DNA from: Parasponia andersonii
Taxonomy: Eukaryota; Streptophyta; Magnoliopsida; Rosales; Cannabaceae
Length of the DNA stretch: 64,000 nt
NCBI GenBank assembly: GCA_002914805.1
Contig: JXTB01000179.1
Coordinates: 76,611-140,610, forward strand
Direction: 5' to 3'
Below the pieces are notes generated by a model. The model was not told the DNA's origin, did not search any database, and saw only the letters and a program-made list of their open reading frames with translations. Positions 1 through 12,385 of this stretch are shown here, piece by piece. A program made the translations under genes and the position numbers. Position 1 is the first letter of the stretch; every line of letters begins with the position of its first letter.

Positions 1-417
1 GCCATTCTTCAGCTCCTCAGGCGGCAAGACTCAGGCGAGGGACGTTCTTGAGCATGGCAATCCTCCTTGTGCTGGTGGCAGCGACTGAAACAGCTCGAAG
101 GGCCTCCATCGGTGGAGCAACCATGGGCTAGTGGGGTGTCGGGGAGAGAGAGAAAAAGACGAGGGAGAGAAGAGAGAAGAAAGAAAGAAAGAGGAAGGAG
201 GAGTTGAGAGGGCCACGTGGCAGCCCTTAAATAGGTGGTGCAATTTTTTAAAAATTGTATTCCAACCCACAATAATTTAAATCTATTTGAATTTAGTCAC
301 TTTAAATTACAGTTTAGTCCCTTTAAACTCAAATTTAAATTTTAAAATTTCCAGATTATTTTATTCCAAAAATTTCAAAATGACCAAATTATCCTTTATT
401 AAAAATGGGATTTTACA
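1..417 (-). repeat. Partial LTR of a gypsy-type element, cut by the window edge
   Basis: Read on the minus strand, the sequence begins at 417 with TGTAAAATCCC, the same style of LTR start as the solo LTR at 55522. It then shows an AT-rich stretch, a TATA-like CCTATTTAAGG near 225-235 and a pyrimidine-rich leader (GA-rich on the plus strand, 140-205). The rest lies outside the window. The short ORFs here are incidental. Assignment to gypsy rests on LTR-end style only. Confidence 0.55.
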
Positions 418-2182
418 GTTTACGTTGAGCAACCACATATAATGTGCATTCACCGTTGAATTCATTATATTGATACCTTTTTGTGCTCCCAAGTAATGCT
501 AATTTTGTTTTATTTTTCTCACTAACACCTAACATCCTATATTAAACTAAGCTATTTAACTATAAATGCATGCAAAAATAATTTCATTTTTCAGAATTTG
601 AAAGTTTAATATTTACGTAAGCTTTTAGTGGAAAGTTAACAAGTGTACCAAAAAGTAACCAATGCTAGTATCTGACAAATTTGAGAAAGATTTTTGTGAC
701 AAAGGCCAAATTAAATTTAGTTTGTGTTAGAGATGATGGTCTTACTGGCACTTAAATGCTCGCATTGAAAGCTCCGAAATTTACAATTAGTTTTGCACCT
801 ACTAGGCCGGATTAAAGTTGACACTAATGGTGCAATAAACGGGAGTCGTGGTCCTTCTGGAGTTCTGGTTGCGGATGGTTTTTCGTACTAGGCCCCTCAC
901 TCAAGGCTTAATTTTGCTCCTGTCCCAGTGCGCAATATTATTGAGTTTGCTACTAACAAGTATTCTGACAATCTCTACATGGACAACGTATCTCATTATG
1001 TTCATCTAAGTGTTGTATTGCCACCTCAACAAAGGATTTAACTCCATCAATAAATTCCTTAGAAAATCTATCTTGTATATACATCCAACTTCTATGCATC
1101 CTTGAATTCAATAGGTTACCCCACTAGTATAAAAGCACAAGTTACTTCATACACAATCTGAAGGAGAAAAAACCACAAAATTAGTGGCTCCTTTATTTCT
1201 CATATATTCCACAAACATCTAGCAGCTTTTTTATTTGGTGGTTCTAGTATAAGTACATTGCAAGTTCAATTAATTTGATTTCACAAAAGCCCCTCCGTTG
1301 TTTTAATAATACAAACCACACTATATATAAGACAACAATATGGTCAAAATATGCAGCAGATATTGTAATTGTATCACGATTTTCCCAGTTAAGAAATAAG
1401 AGTTCAAAAATCCATCAAAAATCTAATGCCAAAATTCTCTGCCTTTAATAGACTATGACCAAGTCCTTTTGAAGTCAACAAACCTCCATCGCAATTACAC
1501 AGTAGAACTTGATTAAGGCAGTGCCCTAATCCCCAAAAATCAATAAATATTTAATGACCCAAGTCTAAAAGATTATTAAAAAAGAAAAACACATACTAAA
1601 CACCTAACGTTTTACAATGTCATTAGGTCATTATATCTATAATAATTATTTTCACTATTGTTATTTAGTTGGTTTGGGGGACTAGAAAGACGTTCTCAAT
1701 TGATACTCTTGAAAAGCTCCCTCTTATTAGACTAACATAAAAGGATTAAGCCACGTGCCAACATTCCTTAAAAGATGGTACTCATCAAATTCCTCTGAAA
1801 TTTTGAAAAGTTAAACATTAAGTGAGACAGACTGTACTCTAATCAAATTAAAAAATAAAAACAAATAAACAATCTCGATCAACGTCAAGATTTGTGATGT
1901 CAAATATGTCTTACTGGCCTGGCCTGTAGGCCGAAGCCATTATAATTTATATCAATGCCTTCTAGTTATGTGTTTCTCGTTTTTCATTTTTTTCCCGTCA
2001 ATTATATTGATAAAAGTGTCTAAAAATCAAAAGTTGTGAAGGAAAAACGAATTTTTTTTTCCCTAAATTGAAGGGTAGTTGCAGTTTGACCGGTCTGAAC
2101 CTCGGCAGGTTAATCAAACCGCATATGCAATTTGATAAGATTAACAGACCGTGTAGTCTATACTGGCTGGCCAAAACCGGCC
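418..2182. other. Intergenic, mostly featureless AT-rich DNA
   Basis: Apart from the RNase H-like relic at 435-960 (listed separately), I see no gene. Positions 2080-2182 hold GC-richer text with repeated CCGG and AACCG motifs that resembles the end of a hAT-like non-autonomous element, but no paired terminal repeat was found. The stretch 1000-2080 shows nothing recognisable. Confidence 0.5.
435..960 (+). pseudogene. RNase H-like (RVT_3 type) relic, copy A
   Basis: Around 809-880 the plus strand reads RIKVDTNGAINGS followed by GPSG. This resembles the start of plant RNase H-like domains of the RVT_3 family (consensus near IKVNTDGA..G.PGxAG), found in LINE-derived proteins and stand-alone RNase H-like genes. 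The first catalytic Asp is shifted, with DTN where NTD is usual. The frame soon meets a stop near 890. The 370 bases upstream have no clear coding. The whole block, including that non-coding part, recurs in the same orientation at 59545-60010, so it is a dispersed repeat or a duplicated pseudogene. Which of the two cannot be decided here. Confidence 0.5.
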
Positions 2183-4641
2183 TGACCTCACAACCGAAAA
2201 TCTTTAATCAGTGAGTTTTAGTAATTTTAAATGAAAATATAATAAAATATTATTTTTTCTAAAATTCAGGAAAAATCAAGTATTAGATAATTTTATTTTA
2301 ATCGCCAGGTCATTGTGAGTTCCATATCCATTAAAAATTCATATTAGTTTGTAATTACTTAAGAAAAATACCCGTTAAAGTTTAAAAAAATTTCCAGTTA
2401 TCTCATTTGGTTACTTGTTGAGAAATCACAAATTTTGGTAAATAAATACAATTGAAAACTTTAGCCTAATGTCCTAAATAATTTACATTAAATCACTTGT
2501 AGTTTCAAGTACTCAAATTAAATAACAAAACTATCGTCATGCATCCACTTAGTAAGTTTATTGAACTTGGCTAAATAATTAAATAAAGAAAGAAATTAAA
2601 TAGAGTTTAGACACCTACCAGGGATTAAGAGTAGAACTGTATACACAAGCTGCACAGCTTATTTATCCATCAAGACGACTATCTTAGTTAGACAAACACC
2701 TGAAAAGGGGAGAAGTAACAAGATAAATATTCACATACTCAGTAGAAATTTAATTATCCTTTTGAATGGATGCAATTTCACTAAACCTGCATGGTTAATA
2801 TTTTTTCTAAAATTTATTTATAAATTAAGTTTATAAAAAAAATTGATATCCAGAGTATTCACATATTCAGAATCAAAACTAAAATTGCATTATTGTACAT
2901 ATCACAAATCGTCCCATCCCATGAGCTCACATCCTTTCATCATGAACCAGAGTAACTCGTGCTACGTATACTAAGTACACTCTGGCTGATATTTATCTCA
3001 GAAAACCAGAGGGACACCCATGTGTCTATGTCTACCGAACCAAAAGGGATAATCAGAATATCTCACTTGGGTTTACGGGCTCTCATTGAGGGCAAGGATA
3101 CTGACTAATCAGATATATCTCATGTGTGATCATATGGTATGTATAATATTTAGCAATTCACAATAATCATACATTAACAAACTAATTAAATTATGCTTTA
3201 AAATCTCACTTGGCATTTTTTTAAGATTTATTGTAACATGAGCAGCACATCACTACATCATCCCATAATCACAATTTAAAATATATATATATATATATAT
3301 ATATAAAATTCCACACAGTCCAATCCTAATATAAGCTAATGTATTTCAATAATTTATCAATCATTATAAAATTCTCGATTTTTCATAAACTAATTATAAT
3401 GCAATTATAAATCAAAACAAGTATAAAATTAGGGAATTGAACCCCTACCTCGAGATGATAAACTATACTAAGTTAACAATGTTCAAAAAATCCCTCGTTG
3501 GTCACTTGGGTGCTCAGACGGTCGTTTTAAGATCCTGGTAAGCTCACTTGAAGAATTGACTTTTCCAACGGAGCCTTGGATTGAGAAGAGAGATCACCAC
3601 TGAATTCAGAGCATATAAATATGCTAGGTTAGACATATAATTTATCAAAAGTGGATCTCAGAATGGGACCCGACCTATCGCATGCAAAATGACATTATTT
3701 ACCTAACTAGAAATTTGTGTCACTTTGAAACATATCAATGTTATACATTAAAATTCATTTATCGACCTCACTAAATTTAAATTTGAGGTTAGAATTCAGT
3801 TTCGAAATCCCAAACCTTAAACGGCCACTCAAATCTAAAAATTACAAAAATACCATTTTCATAAACATTTAGAAAATACCATTTTTTTTCAATTGAAAAT
3901 TTTTCTGTTTCCAGATTTTGAGTTAAGACAAAACTATGATATCTATTCTTGTTTCAATCTCCTCTTTTACTTCATATAAGTCTCATAATAGAAATAATTA
4001 TTTTCATAAAATAATTATAAAAATATCATTTTTTGAAAAATAATTATAAAATACCAGATTTTAATTTGAAAAATGTTTTTAAATTAGATCTAATCCTCAA
4101 ATCCATCAACATAGCTTCTTCATTATTTATTTATACCAAACTCAATCATAAAAACCTAAAATACACCACTTTTAGGAAAGTTACCACAAGAAAATCTGCA
4201 AATTTGAGAAATGGCCAAACTTAAGAAAACTCACCATTTCCGGTGAGGAGTGGCAGCTCGCGGTGGCCGGAGTTCGAAGAAGCTCGGCCCTGTCCTAGGC
4301 AAGTCAAGTTTTTGACTGGGATGGCTTCCCGACACCCGTGGCGGTCGGATTCCCGCGAGGAAGCGAGCTCCTTCGCTTCTCCACGTCGCGTGCGGCGGCT
4401 TCGAGCATGAGGACAATGACGGCGTCGATGGGAGGTGGTGGCGTACAGGTTGGGCATCCTTCAAACGATCTGAAATGGCCTGGTTTAGCAGCTGAAGGAA
4501 GGGAAAGATGAGTGAGATGGAGAGGGATAGATTTGCATCATTTTTTTTTTTCTAGTTTGGTTCAGGGAGAACGAGAGAAAGAAAGGGGAAGGAGAGAGTG
4601 TGTGTATGCTTTTTTATTATTATTAATATTATGCTTTTACA
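2183..4641 (-). repeat. Solo LTR, gypsy-type (minus orientation)
   Basis: On the minus strand the unit starts TGTAAAAGC at 4641, has a TC-rich leader (4500-4620) and ends GTGAGGTCA at 2183, so it has TG...CA ends. Internal blocks match the plus-strand LTR fragment at 20166-21657 in order: the 'gtctaacc' block near 3640, the 'CTCGAGGTAGG' block near 3440, the 'gtgagctcatggga' block near 2920, and the same 3' end. It also has weaker likeness to the solo LTR at 55522-57570. No internal domain or convincing target duplication was seen. An (AT)n run lies at 3281-3304. ORFs at 4033-4464 lie inside the LTR and are not genes. Confidence 0.65.
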
Positions 4642-5611
4642 GTGGCGGACCGGGACTTTGACGAATTGGGGCTCGTTATATCAGAATTCATTTTTTTTTG
4701 GGTAAAAAATCACTTTTTTTTTAAACAGAAAAAAACACAAACACATCTTTTATCCTTGATCAAATTTTCAAAAATCAAACCAAATATATTTCATATTTAT
4801 ACGAACCATCTAAAGTAATGTCTAAAGTCCAAACAACAAATCACTCATAGTGAAAAATTACAACTAAATTGAAATATCAAAACAACTTTAAAATTTAAAT
4901 TACAACTCAATCGAAATACAAAATCTATAATATCTTAAAATGGATATATTAGATAATAATTCAGCTTACAACAAGAAGTATAAGACAACTTAATATTTAA
5001 TAAAAAGTAGAACAAGTTACAATACCAACAAAGACTTCAAACTTCAATACTGCAAAAGGCGAACATGTATTAGTCTAATGTAAATATTATACCAAAATAC
5101 CCATTGTAAAGAATTAAAAAAAAAAAAAGATATTTGTGCTTTGGATGAAATGAATCATAAAAAGAATGGTCCCCGAGAACTTGAGACTTAGAACATATTT
5201 TCTAATTTGTGATGAAATGAATCATAAAGAGAATGGTCCGAGAGAAATAAGAATAATCAAAATTTGAGTTATTATTTCTCAATTAATTAAGGCATAAACC
5301 AAAGTTTATTTTCTAAATGTTTAACTAACCATAACTAAATGTGAAGGGAACAATTCCTTTACTCATTACGGTCTATCACTATTTTGTATGAAGGAAATTA
5401 ATTGTGTTTATTTTATTATTTGTTTTCTTATTTGTATTAATTATGAAAGATATTTATAAAAATTTGTTTCCTGGTTACGTTATCATTTCCTTGCATGTTA
5501 TTATAACGAATTAATAAGCATCATTTGGTACTTAATCTCCTTGATCATAAGGTTGCTTGAAACGTTTATCTATTTATCTATGATTCACAAGGCTAAAACC
5601 AAAAAGGAAGC
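4642..5611. other. Intergenic, with a short direct repeat
   Basis: No gene seen. A roughly 35-base unit (GATGAAATGAATCATAAA then AGAATGGTCC) occurs at 5144-5178 and again at 5211-5244, a 67-base period. The first bases (4642-4680, GTGGCGGACCGGGAC) resemble the edge of a common plant repeat, but its class is not certain. Confidence 0.5.
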
Positions 5612-5615
5612 ATAG

Positions 5616-6248
5616 TGTCACGACCCTAGCCTCAAACTAGACAATCCTGTCGCACTAAGTCGTCTACTAATATTCAAGAAAGGGACTTAGAATAAGCTTT
5701 GAGACAAAGTGGTAAGGATGAGAGAGTTTAGGTGAATGAAAGCTTTGTACTACTCTTAGAATGCTTAGAACTCTCACAAATATGACTTGTGTACAAATGA
5801 ACCCAAAGGGTCCTTTATATAGGCAAAGCCTAAACCAATTAAGGGTTATGATCATGCCAAGTGGTATGATCTTACAAAGGGTCTAGAATATTTTCAAATA
5901 AAGTGATAATACCTACAAAGATATTTACATAGAGAAATCTAGAACAAGTATGGTTTAGATCCTTCTAAGAGGGTCACTCACCATCTTGGCTCTTCCAAAT
6001 CATTATAGGAGCTTCTAGGACCGTCTAACCCATTTAGCACCATCTGGCCTTATCTAGAGCCTTCTAGGACTTAGTAGCACCAACTAGAGTCTGTTAGCAT
6101 GGCTAAGACCTCTCTTGATCATTCTAGAAGTGTCTACCACGTTCTAAGGTCTTTCTTAATCTTTTTGGGTGAGCAGTATATATAGAGGACCTTAGAGCCA
6201 TGAGCAACAATATTTGGATTTTGGGAACCAAATGAGTGGAGCATAACA
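5616..6248 (-). repeat. 3' LTR of the gypsy chromovirus (complete)
   Basis: It begins (minus strand) TGTTATGCTCC at 6248 and ends GGGTCGTGACA at 5616, 633 bases. A TATA-like TATATAAAG lies at about 5813-5821 (minus sense), a plausible LTR promoter; a second TATATATA run lies at 6176-6185. The other LTR retains only the half from 6248 to about 5860, so it has lost the first of these boxes. Confidence 0.88.
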
Positions 6249-6258
6249 CCCTTCCCCA
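6249..6258 (-). other. Polypurine tract of the gypsy element
   Basis: On the minus strand the purine run TGGGGAAGGG directly abuts the start of the 3' LTR at 6248. This is where the primer for plus-strand DNA synthesis is cut in LTR retrotransposons. Confidence 0.75.
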
Positions 6259-6329
6259 CTCAAGTTCGCGACGTCCCTGTCGCGCCATCGACTTTTAACC
6301 GCTCAATATAGTTTTTGAATTGCCACAAG

Positions 6330-7565
6330 GTCCTAGCTAGCCTCAGCCTCGGGCAAATTCTTCCATTTCACTAAATATTCCCGATAGTTAGGAATACCAC
6401 GTTGGCAGTTCAAGCGATCAGCCAAAATGTACTCTACTTCTTTATCAAAAGAGGCTACCACCGCAGTAGGAACCCTTTTTGATTCGCCTATTGAAGGATC
6501 TCTATCATCTCCATGGTAGGGTTTTAGTATGCTAACATGGAAGACATGGAAAATCTTTAACTTGGTAGGGAGTTGAAGCTTATAAGAGACCTAACCTATA
6601 TGCTTGAGTACCAAAAATAGACCCTCGTATTTGCACACCAACCCTTTGTGCACCTTCCTTAAGGTTTTGAATTGTTGGGGCAATAACTTGACAACGACTA
6701 AATCCCCTTCTTGGTACTCAACGTGCCCCCTCTTTTTGTTAGCCAACTTCTTCATTCTTTTAGAGGCTTTGTTTAAGTAGGCCCTAACTAACTCCGCTTG
6801 TTCATGCCATGCCTTAGCAAACTTGAATGCTATAGGACTCTTCTCACCGTAGCTTGTCACTAAGGTATGTGAGGTCATAGGTTGTTGACCTATGATTATC
6901 TCGAAAAGACTCTTGTCCATAGACTCGCTCCTCTGGAGGTTAAAGGAGAATTAGGCTATATCAAGTAATTTTGCCTAATCTTTTTGATTAGCACTCACAA
7001 AGTGCCTCAAATATAGCTCTAGCCAGGCATTCACCTTTTCCATCAGGCCATTGCTTTGGGAGTGAAAGCTAGTAGAAAAGTTCAAGTCTGAACCTATCAA
7101 CTTGAACAATTCTATCCAAAACCTTCCAGTGAATCGGGGGTCAGATCACTTACGATGTTTAATAAGACTCCCCAATGCTTTATGACATGCTTCATAAAGA
7201 GCCGTGCGGTCTCATCGGCGAGACAATTAGGTAAAGTAGGTATAAAGGTGGCATAATCGTTGAAGCGATCAACCACTACAATAATGCTGCCAAAGCCCTC
7301 TGACTTAGGCATGCTAGTGATAAAATCCATGAAAACACTCTCCCACGGCCTCTCAAGAATAGAGATCGGTTCCAACAATCTACCTGGTGATTGTTGTTCC
7401 ACCTTGTTTTGTTGGCACACAAGACAAGTTCATATATAGGCCTCGACATCATCCCTCAGTTGATGCCAACAGTAGATAGATTTGATAAGAGCAAGAGTGC
7501 ATTTCTGACCTGAGTGACTAGCCCACAAGGAATCGTGGAACTCTTTAATAAGCTCTTTTCTTAAG
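6330..7565 (-). pseudogene. Integrase with C-terminal chromodomain (broken)
   Basis: This is the 3' part of a gypsy pol gene, which would insert element cDNA into chromatin. In order on the minus strand: an HHCC zinc finger (two His near 7530, CLVCQQNK near 7430); the catalytic core with the first Asp in FMDFITSMPKS (about 7330) and the second Asp in VSDLTPDSL (about 7140); the Glu in SNGLMEKVNAW (about 7040), in another frame; a GPY/F-type C-terminal domain (6590-6920); and a chromodomain (EYILADRLNCQRG, then EYLVKWKNLPEAEAS, 6345-6450). Chromodomains of this type are thought to steer integration to marked chromatin. At least two frameshifts and a stop after EAEAS break it. All three DDE acids remain recognisable. 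Confidence 0.88.
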
Positions 7566-7569
7566 TTCC

Positions 7570-8960
7570 CCTATTTAGGCACATAAAGTTGATTGCCTTT
7601 GGCATAGAGAAGTCCATTGCTCAGCCAAAATCGTCTCGTCTTTCCTTCTGTTACTAGAGATAGCATGCTCTTTGTAAGAACATCGTGTTCCAGTCCTTCC
7701 TTGATTTTCTCTATCAAGGTGCTATCAGGCCTGCTTAAGGTGGCTAGCTCTGCCTTTCTTCTTAGGGTATCTGCCACCACATTGGTCTTTCCAAGCTTGT
7801 ATTCAAGCTTGTAATTAAATTCTGCTAAGAAGTCTTGCCACTAAGCTTGCCTGGGACTCAACTTTTTCTGAGTTTGAAAGTAGCTTGTGACTATGTTATC
7901 AGTCATGATCGTGAAGTGAGTACCCAACAAGTAGTGCCGCCATACCCTTAGGCAATAGATGACAGTAGTCATCTCTTTCTCTTGCACTGCGTAGCGTCTC
8001 TTGGTGTCATTAAGCTTGCGGCTTTCATAAGTAATTGGACGCCCTTCTTGCATTAATACTCCGCCAATAGCAAAGTCAGAGGCATCCGTATGTAGCTCAT
8101 ATGTCTTTGAGTGATTGAGTAAGTTGAGAACCAGCTCTTCGCTTACCGCCCTCTTCAAGTCTTCGAATGAAACTTGACACTCAAGTGTCCATTCCCAAGA
8201 CTTGTTCTTCTTGAGCAAGTTATAAGTGGCACTGCTCTTGCTGAGTAAGACTTGATAAACCGCCTATAATAGTTTACAAGTCCGAGGAAGGATCTTAACT
8301 CTCACCTTAATAGGAGGTTCCCACTCTTGGATGGCTTACACCTTGGCTTCATCCATCATAAGTTTCTCATCCTTTATCTTATGCCCTAGGAACATTACTT
8401 CCTCTTGGGCGAAGGAGCATTTCTCCTTCTTTATAAATAATTTGTTTTCCCTCAAGACCTCGAACACCTTTCTCAAATGTTCTAGGTACTCTTCTATGGT
8501 CTTGCTATAGATGACTATATCATCAAAATAGACTACCACGAACTGATTGAGGTAGGGATGGAATAACTTATTCATGAGGTTGCAAAAGGTAGCAGGTGCA
8601 TTGGTAAGACCAAATAGGATGACTAAGAACTCATAAGCACCATACCTTGTCACGCACGTGGTCTTGGGCTCATCTCCCTCTGCTATGCACACTTGGTAGT
8701 ACCTCGAGCGAGATCAAGCTTTGAGAAATATCTAGCATTCCCAAGTTGATCGAACAAGTTGGCAATAAGCGGGATGGGATACTTGTTCTTCACCGTCACC
8801 TTGTTAAGAGCCCGGTAATCAATACACATCCTTAGTGAGCCATCTTTCTTCTTCTGGAACAACACCGGGGCACCGAAAGGAGCTTTGGAGGGCCTGATGA
8901 AACTTGCATCAAGTAACTCCTTTAGTTGTTTCTAGAGTTCCGCTAACTTCAGAGGGGCCA
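7570..8960 (-). pseudogene. Reverse transcriptase and RNase H (broken)
   Basis: This region encodes the polymerase of the gypsy element. Visible parts: [19 protein letters not shown] (8800-8865), the first catalytic Asp in SKLDLARG (about 8710), and the active site VYFDDIVIYSK (about 8510-8540), which retains both Asp. After a gap comes RNase H (7841-8218), with LHTDASDFAIGGVL, EKEM and a TDN motif. A tether (VADTLRRKAEL, 7571-7780) leads to the integrase. Frameshifts lie near 8690 and between 8220 and 8336. The order RT-RH-INT is diagnostic of Ty3/gypsy. Confidence 0.9.
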
Positions 8961-9701
8961 TTTGATAGGAACTCATCGCAGGTGGCCTCGTGCCTGACTC
9001 AAGCTCGATTTCATGATCCACCTCCCTCTTAGGTGGAAGTTTCTTGGGCAGGGTGTTAAGCATCACATCTTGGAATTCACCCAAAATAGTTTGCACCTCC
9101 ATGGGCTGGTTACCTTGAGGTTCCAATTCTTCATCATCATGCTCCTTTAGGATGGCCAAGTAATTCTCCTCCTCTCTTCTCAAGTCCTTCTTGAATTGAA
9201 GTACAGAGAGTACTTTGTTTCCCACTTTTGTGGACCGCATCGTTTGTACCACACAAGCCTTTTCACCATCTATGATGCACATAGAGTTGGCAAAAGGAAC
9301 AGGGAATGCCTGCACTGCATCAAGGAATTCCAAACTAAGCACCACCATGAAATTATCCATTGGCACCACTGATAAGTCAACTTGGCCAGCCCATGCACCT
9401 AGGCTAGCCTTAACACCATGAGCAACCCCATGGATGGAGCGTGCTACTAAGTTCACTATCTTGAGGGAGCCTCCTCCATTAGACACCGTTAAGCTCAACT
9501 GCCTAACTTCCTCAATAGAGACAAAGTTGTGAGATACACCCGTGTCAACCAAGGCTTTAATGGCTTTGCCATTGATTCTTTCATCCACAAAAAGTAGGCC
9601 CTTAGCTTGTGGCTTAGGGGCTGATCACAAGGCATTAAGGAGTTGTAAGGAATCAACATGTGCACCACCATCTTCTTTATCACCTCCTTCTTAGCCTGGC
9701 T
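8960..9701 (-). pseudogene. Gag tail and aspartic protease (partial)
   Basis: The minus strand encodes a retropepsin-like aspartic protease with the active-site motif ALVDTGVSHNFVS (about 9540), close to the DTGATHNF form usual in plant gypsy elements; the Asp is kept. Downstream is the linker to reverse transcriptase (PKKLPPKREVDHEIEL, near 9030). Upstream only some 100 bases remain that could be the Gag C-terminus (MSQAKKE in a neighbouring frame), and the sequence then runs straight into LTR at about 9702. The rest of gag, including any zinc knuckle, is deleted. Confidence 0.82.
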
Positions 9702-10086
9702 CATGATCTTACAAAGGGTCTAGAATATTCTCAAATAAAATGATAATATCTACAAAGATATTTACATAGAGAAATCTAGAACAAGCGTGGTCTCGATCCT
9801 TCTAAGAGGTTTATCCACCATCTTGGCTTTTTCAAGTTATTTTAGGAGCTTCTAGGACCGTCTAACCCATCTAGCACTATCCGACCTTATCTAGAGCCTT
9901 TTAGGACTTAGTAACACTAACTAAAGTCTTCTAGCATGGCCAAGACCTATCTTGATCATTCTAGAAGTGTCCACCATGGTCTAGGGTCATCCTTATTCTT
10001 TTTTGGGTGAGCAGTATATATAGAGAATCTTAGAGCCATGAGCAATAACATTTGGATTTTGAAAGCCAAATGAGTGGGGTGTAACA
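9702..10086 (-). repeat. 5' LTR of the gypsy element (inner part deleted)
   Basis: It starts (minus strand) TGTTACACCCC at 10086 and follows the intact LTR to about the GATCTTACAAAGG block, then ends abruptly. About 245 bases found at 5616-5860 are missing, including the likelier TATA box and probably R and U5, together with the primer binding site. This LTR cannot supply a normal genomic transcript. Confidence 0.85.
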
Positions 10087-10239
10087 ATAGTCTCTGAATG
10101 AACAATCAACTACTCTCTTAATCAAGAAGCAATTTTCGCATAATAAATATTTTAACACCATTATTGAATCCATAAAGCTATAGAAAACATTGCAGTCTGC
10201 CAATCCATTTTAATTAGAAGACAAACCTGAGAGAACTAT

Positions 10240-10640
10240 ATTTGGCTGAGAGAGCTGAGTTTAGACGAGAGGGCGATGGAGCTTAGGCACGGCTGTGACG
10301 AGAGGGCAGCAGACCTTCAGCTTGAGTTTGAGCTCTGCCCAATAGAGAGAGGGTGATGAAACTCTGGCATGGCTAACAAAAGGGCAGGCGATGGAGCTTC
10401 AGCTTGAGCTTGAGCTCTACCCAACAGAGAGAGGGAGACAGAGAAAGGGCAACAGAGAGGCGACAAAGATCAAGACAGACCACAAGAGAGAGGGCGACAA
10501 TGGTGGAGACCAAGAGAGACTGCGAGAGAGAGGGTGATGGTGACAGAGATGGAGAGAGACTACGAGAAAAATAACTACAGTGACAGAGATCGAGAGAGAC
10601 CAAGAAAGAGAGAGAGAGAGAGCGAGAAAGAAAGAGTGAG
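10240..10640. repeat. GA-rich imperfect tandem repeats
   Basis: Long runs of GAGAGAGAGGG, GAGACCAAGAGAGA and related units. Two copies of a longer block starting CTTCAGCTTGAG lie 82 bases apart (10315 and 10397). The minus-strand ORF at 10373-10603 (Ser/Leu repeats) is a product of this composition, not a gene. Confidence 0.7.
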
Positions 10641-10699
10641 TGACTGTGAGTGAGTGAGTGTGTCTGTGATTTTGAGGACGAGTATGCTATTATGTATAT

Positions 10700-11040
10700 A
10701 AGGCTGAGGAGTGAGGAAACTAAAACCTAAAAGATGTAACTATAGAGAAAATGGGCTAAAACAGGCTGTGGTGTCGTGTCTTGGGCTTACAAATAAAATG
10801 GGCCACTAACATATAAAGTTTTAAAACATATATAATAAAGTATTTTCGACCAGTTCGGTTAGAAATTGAGAATATGTGTTTGAAATTGCACACCGCATCG
10901 AACCGCACCGAACCACTCAATTTGTGATATTTCCAAACTATAATGTCCTTAAATGGAAAAAAAAAAAAAAAAGGTTTCGGTGCGGTATGAGTTGGTGTAG
11001 ATGGTTACCACGGTCTAACAGTTTTTTTGAATACCCCTAC
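10700..11040. mobile_element. Candidate hAT-like non-autonomous element end
   Basis: The block holds CGAACCGCACCGAACC (about 10900), GGTTTCGGTGCGGT (about 10973) and a right edge GAATACCCCTAC (11030-11041). Read on the minus strand the last is GTAGGGGTATTC, the form often seen at the ends of plant hAT-type MITEs with CGGTTCGG-rich interiors. No opposite terminal repeat or 8-bp duplication was found, so class and borders are uncertain. Confidence 0.35.
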
Positions 11041-12358
11041 GTACTAAATGGTTATTAGATATATAAACATATATGTCATATATACGTGTGTGTAATATAA
11101 CTTATAAGAATCTAAGTACAAGTAGGTATGAACATGAAACTCTTTAAACTATAAACCACAATACACCCAATTAGAAGCCAAAAACTATATAGACAATGAC
11201 TATCTATATGCCAACTAGAACATCATTGAGCAGTACTAAAAACAGAACAGGGAATTAGCTATAATAGAAATCCCACCTATTTATCATAGTTAGTATCAAC
11301 AGAGTGATAATGTCAATTTTTCTAGTGACCATCCAATACATAACATTTGTCAACAGGTCGATGCCACACAAGGCATGAGCTAAAGAGGAACACAAAGTTA
11401 TATGGAATTATAACATAACCCATTAATAGATACAAGAATATTGACACATTAGAATGAGAATAATGTCTTTACGTCAGTATACAAATCAGAAGTGGTAATA
11501 ATAATTATGACTGAGAGTCAATAATACAAGACCTTATAACTTGAGTATTGATTGTTAGGCACCAAACTAGAATAGCAGACCAAATGTCGAATATATATGA
11601 TACTGTCCCCCTGATCATATCAGATCAATCTCACATCGGGATAATCCTATTTATCTGTATCTAGAACCAGTCCTAAACAATCATTCAGCTCAAAGACTCT
11701 AATAAGATTCCGAATGGAAATCAATACCCTTGTGTTATTCCACACAAGATAGACAAATCCAAAGATTAGAAATCACAATAAGAAATGACATAAGTTATTT
11801 ACCGTTTCTCATAATGACTGAGAAAAAATCAAGTATATGAAACATTTCTAGCCAAGAATAAGACTAGAAATACTATGAATAGAAATTTCCAATAGAGGAA
11901 TACATAGTACATAATCCAAGCATGAAAAATGCATGTATCCACGTAATAAATATAATCCAAAGACTTCTCAAGTCTTTTAGACATGGTAAAATCATGGAGT
12001 ATTAACTCAAACCACAATTATATCTAGAGGCTCTTTAAGTCTCTTTGCCCATAATAGGATTATAACAATATCCCCAAATTGTCACTCACTCCCAAAAACT
12101 TTTCTAGGTTTTTGATACAATAAGAAATCATATAAAAACGGCTCAATATCCAATATGCAAGTAAAACCAATAACAATATCATAATGACCCAGAAACAAGG
12201 TTTCAACAGAATAGGTTATCTCTGTAGCGACACCTCTCTTTCATTTCAACCCATTTCATTTTTAAGCCGAAATTTTTTTGAATTTTTTTTTTTCTGAAAA
12301 ACATGCAACATACAAATCATGGATATATAAGAATACTACACTAGTTCATAATATGGTC
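11041..12358. other. Intergenic AT-rich DNA, possible old LTR
   Basis: No coding region seen. Near 12224 the text TGTAGCGACACC followed by a T-rich and then A-rich stretch resembles the start of a plus-strand gypsy LTR. If so, CACTA element 1 was inserted into it, because similar non-coding text resumes after 17653. No second LTR end was found. Confidence 0.3.
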
Positions 12359-12385
12359 TTACACTACAAAAAAAAAGATAGATTT

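Larger units (their letters stand above)
5616..10086 (-). mobile_element. Ty3/gypsy chromovirus, degenerate, minus strand
   Basis: Two LTR copies (5616-6248 and 9702-10086) bracket, on the minus strand, protease, reverse transcriptase, RNase H, integrase and chromodomain remnants in the gypsy order. The bases ATAG precede the left end (5612-5615) and follow the right end (10087-10090). The next base is T on both sides, so a 4-5 bp target-site duplication is visible. Gag, the primer binding site and the inner part of the 5' LTR are missing, as if one deletion removed them. Frameshifts and stops occur throughout and the two LTRs differ at many positions, so the insertion is old. The chromodomain identifies a chromovirus; the lineage within it is not certain. 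Confidence 0.92.

Noticed and set aside
4221-4464. Two overlapping minus-strand ORFs
   Set aside because: Inside the solo LTR at 2183-4641; both frames open by base composition, with no recognisable domain.
10373-10603. Ser/Leu-repeat ORF
   Set aside because: Translation of GA-rich tandem repeats, not a gene.
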